Assembly (NCBI GenBank): GCA_964448675.1 | Contig: CAYUZU010000001.1 | Span: 1-64,000 of the forward strand | DNA: 64,000 nucleotides | Direction: 5' to 3' | From: CAYUZU01 sp964448675 | GTDB lineage: Bacteria; Planctomycetota; Phycisphaerae; UBA1845; Fen-1342 | In this document: piece by piece, positions 63,612-64,000 of the stretch | Layout of the letters: every line of letters begins with the position of its first letter | Position numbering within the stretch: position 1 is the first letter of the stretch | Notes under the pieces: generated by a model | Told to the model about the DNA's origin: nothing | The model's database searches: none | The model's input: only the letters and a program-made list of their open reading frames with translations | Position numbers and translations under genes: made by a program

Positions 63612-64000
63612 GTGAATCACCCCGTGCCCCACGACCCCTTCATCACCGATCCCGCCCCGCCGGCGTATCACGCCGAAGGCACGTCGGCTGCGCTGTGCGA
63701 GCGCGCCGCCACAGCCGTCGCCGCGCTGCAAAACTGCCACGCCTGCCCACGTAACTGCGGCGTCGACCGCGCGGCAGGCGTCCTGGGCACCTGCGGCGTC
63801 GGCCGCCACGCCCCGGTCGCCTCGGCCAGCCCGCACCATGGCGAGGAGGGCCCGATCCGCGGCTACCATGGCAGCGGCACGATCTTCTTCGCCGGCTGCA
63901 ACCTGCGCTGCGTTTTCTGCCAGAACGCCGACATCAGCCAGCAGGCCGGCGGCGGCCGCCCGTGCGACGCCGACGAGCTGGCCGACCTCATGCTCGGCCT
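63612..64000 (+). CDS. PflX-like radical SAM protein (partial, runs off window)
   Basis: Open frame from GTG 63612 (a second GTG at 63624; no clear Shine-Dalgarno) to the end of the window. The N-terminal Cys-rich part reads CHACPRNCGVDRAAG then GTCGVG. The radical SAM motif CNLRCVFC lies after SGTIFFAG and is followed by QNADISQ. This order is that of the PflX/COG1313 family of uncharacterised radical SAM proteins related to pyruvate-formate-lyase activators. The C-terminal part is outside the window. Confidence 0.85.
   Translation, partial: MNHPVPHDPFITDPAPPAYHAEGTSAALCERAATAVAALQNCHACPRNCGVDRAAGVLGTCGVGRHAPVASASPHHGEEGPIRGYHGSGTIFFAGCNLRCVFCQNADISQQAGGGRPCDADELADLMLG

Overview
The window is high-GC bacterial chromosome with dense, ordinary chromosomal gene content: no phage, IS, CRISPR or rRNA was seen. 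Several things point to a planctomycete, possibly Phycisphaerae: two PEP-CTERM secreted proteins, a pair of lipoprotein 'sulfatases', a DUF2723-type membrane protein, a DksA-like protein with a Lys/Ala-rich tail, and SpoVR, RseP and LspA with unusual insertions. This placement is inference from gene style; no 16S or other phylogenetic marker was tested.

Layout. 1-7400: tRNA-Pro(GGG) with its own promoter and terminator, lspA-dksA behind a near-consensus promoter, a coupled membrane-protein/galK/trpD set, and secreted or lipoproteins. 7490-16030 (mostly minus): a lipoprotein, rseP-dxr, gspE and a B12-type radical SAM protein. 16224-19690 (plus): serS, a spondin-domain PEP-CTERM protein and a membrane protein. 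19717-23785 (minus): two GNAT-fold acyltransferases with a polysaccharide-deacetylase-like protein, and spoVR. 23974-27680 (plus): a membrane thioredoxin-like protein, a DUF2723-like protein and a secreted protein. 27717-34590 (minus): clpC, a glycosyltransferase pair and a Na+-coupled NSS transporter with a small partner. 34810-43535 (plus): AGCS symporter, acyltransferase, CPBP protease, esterase, WecA-like transferase and O-antigen ligase. 43658-49733 (minus): C39-like lipoprotein, phosphodiester glycosidase, inositol-phosphatase-family protein and yidC. 49922-51712: proS. 51722-58429 (minus): the histidine operon. 58690-64000 (plus): PEP-CTERM protein, two tandem sulfatase-family lipoproteins and the start of a PflX-like radical SAM gene.

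The most interesting region is the histidine operon. hisG-C-B-H-F-A(IE)-D are packed with 4-14 bp junctions, and HisA, HisI and HisE are fused into one predicted trifunctional protein. Upstream of hisG lies a 20-codon leader reading MSNALSNMFHHHHHAIRAAG. It is followed by mutually exclusive RNA pairings and an intrinsic terminator, which is a classical transcription attenuator. The leader start codon lies only about 3 nt from the predicted transcription start, so its translation may be leaderless.

Other points worth attention: a 177-bp perfectly identical tract shared by the two sulfatase paralogues (likely gene conversion); loss of the formylglycine cysteine in both; two neighbouring Na+-coupled amino-acid transporters that both carry large soluble insertions, one with a coupled 66-aa single-span partner; and a glycosidase fused to an NlpC/CHAP-like domain.
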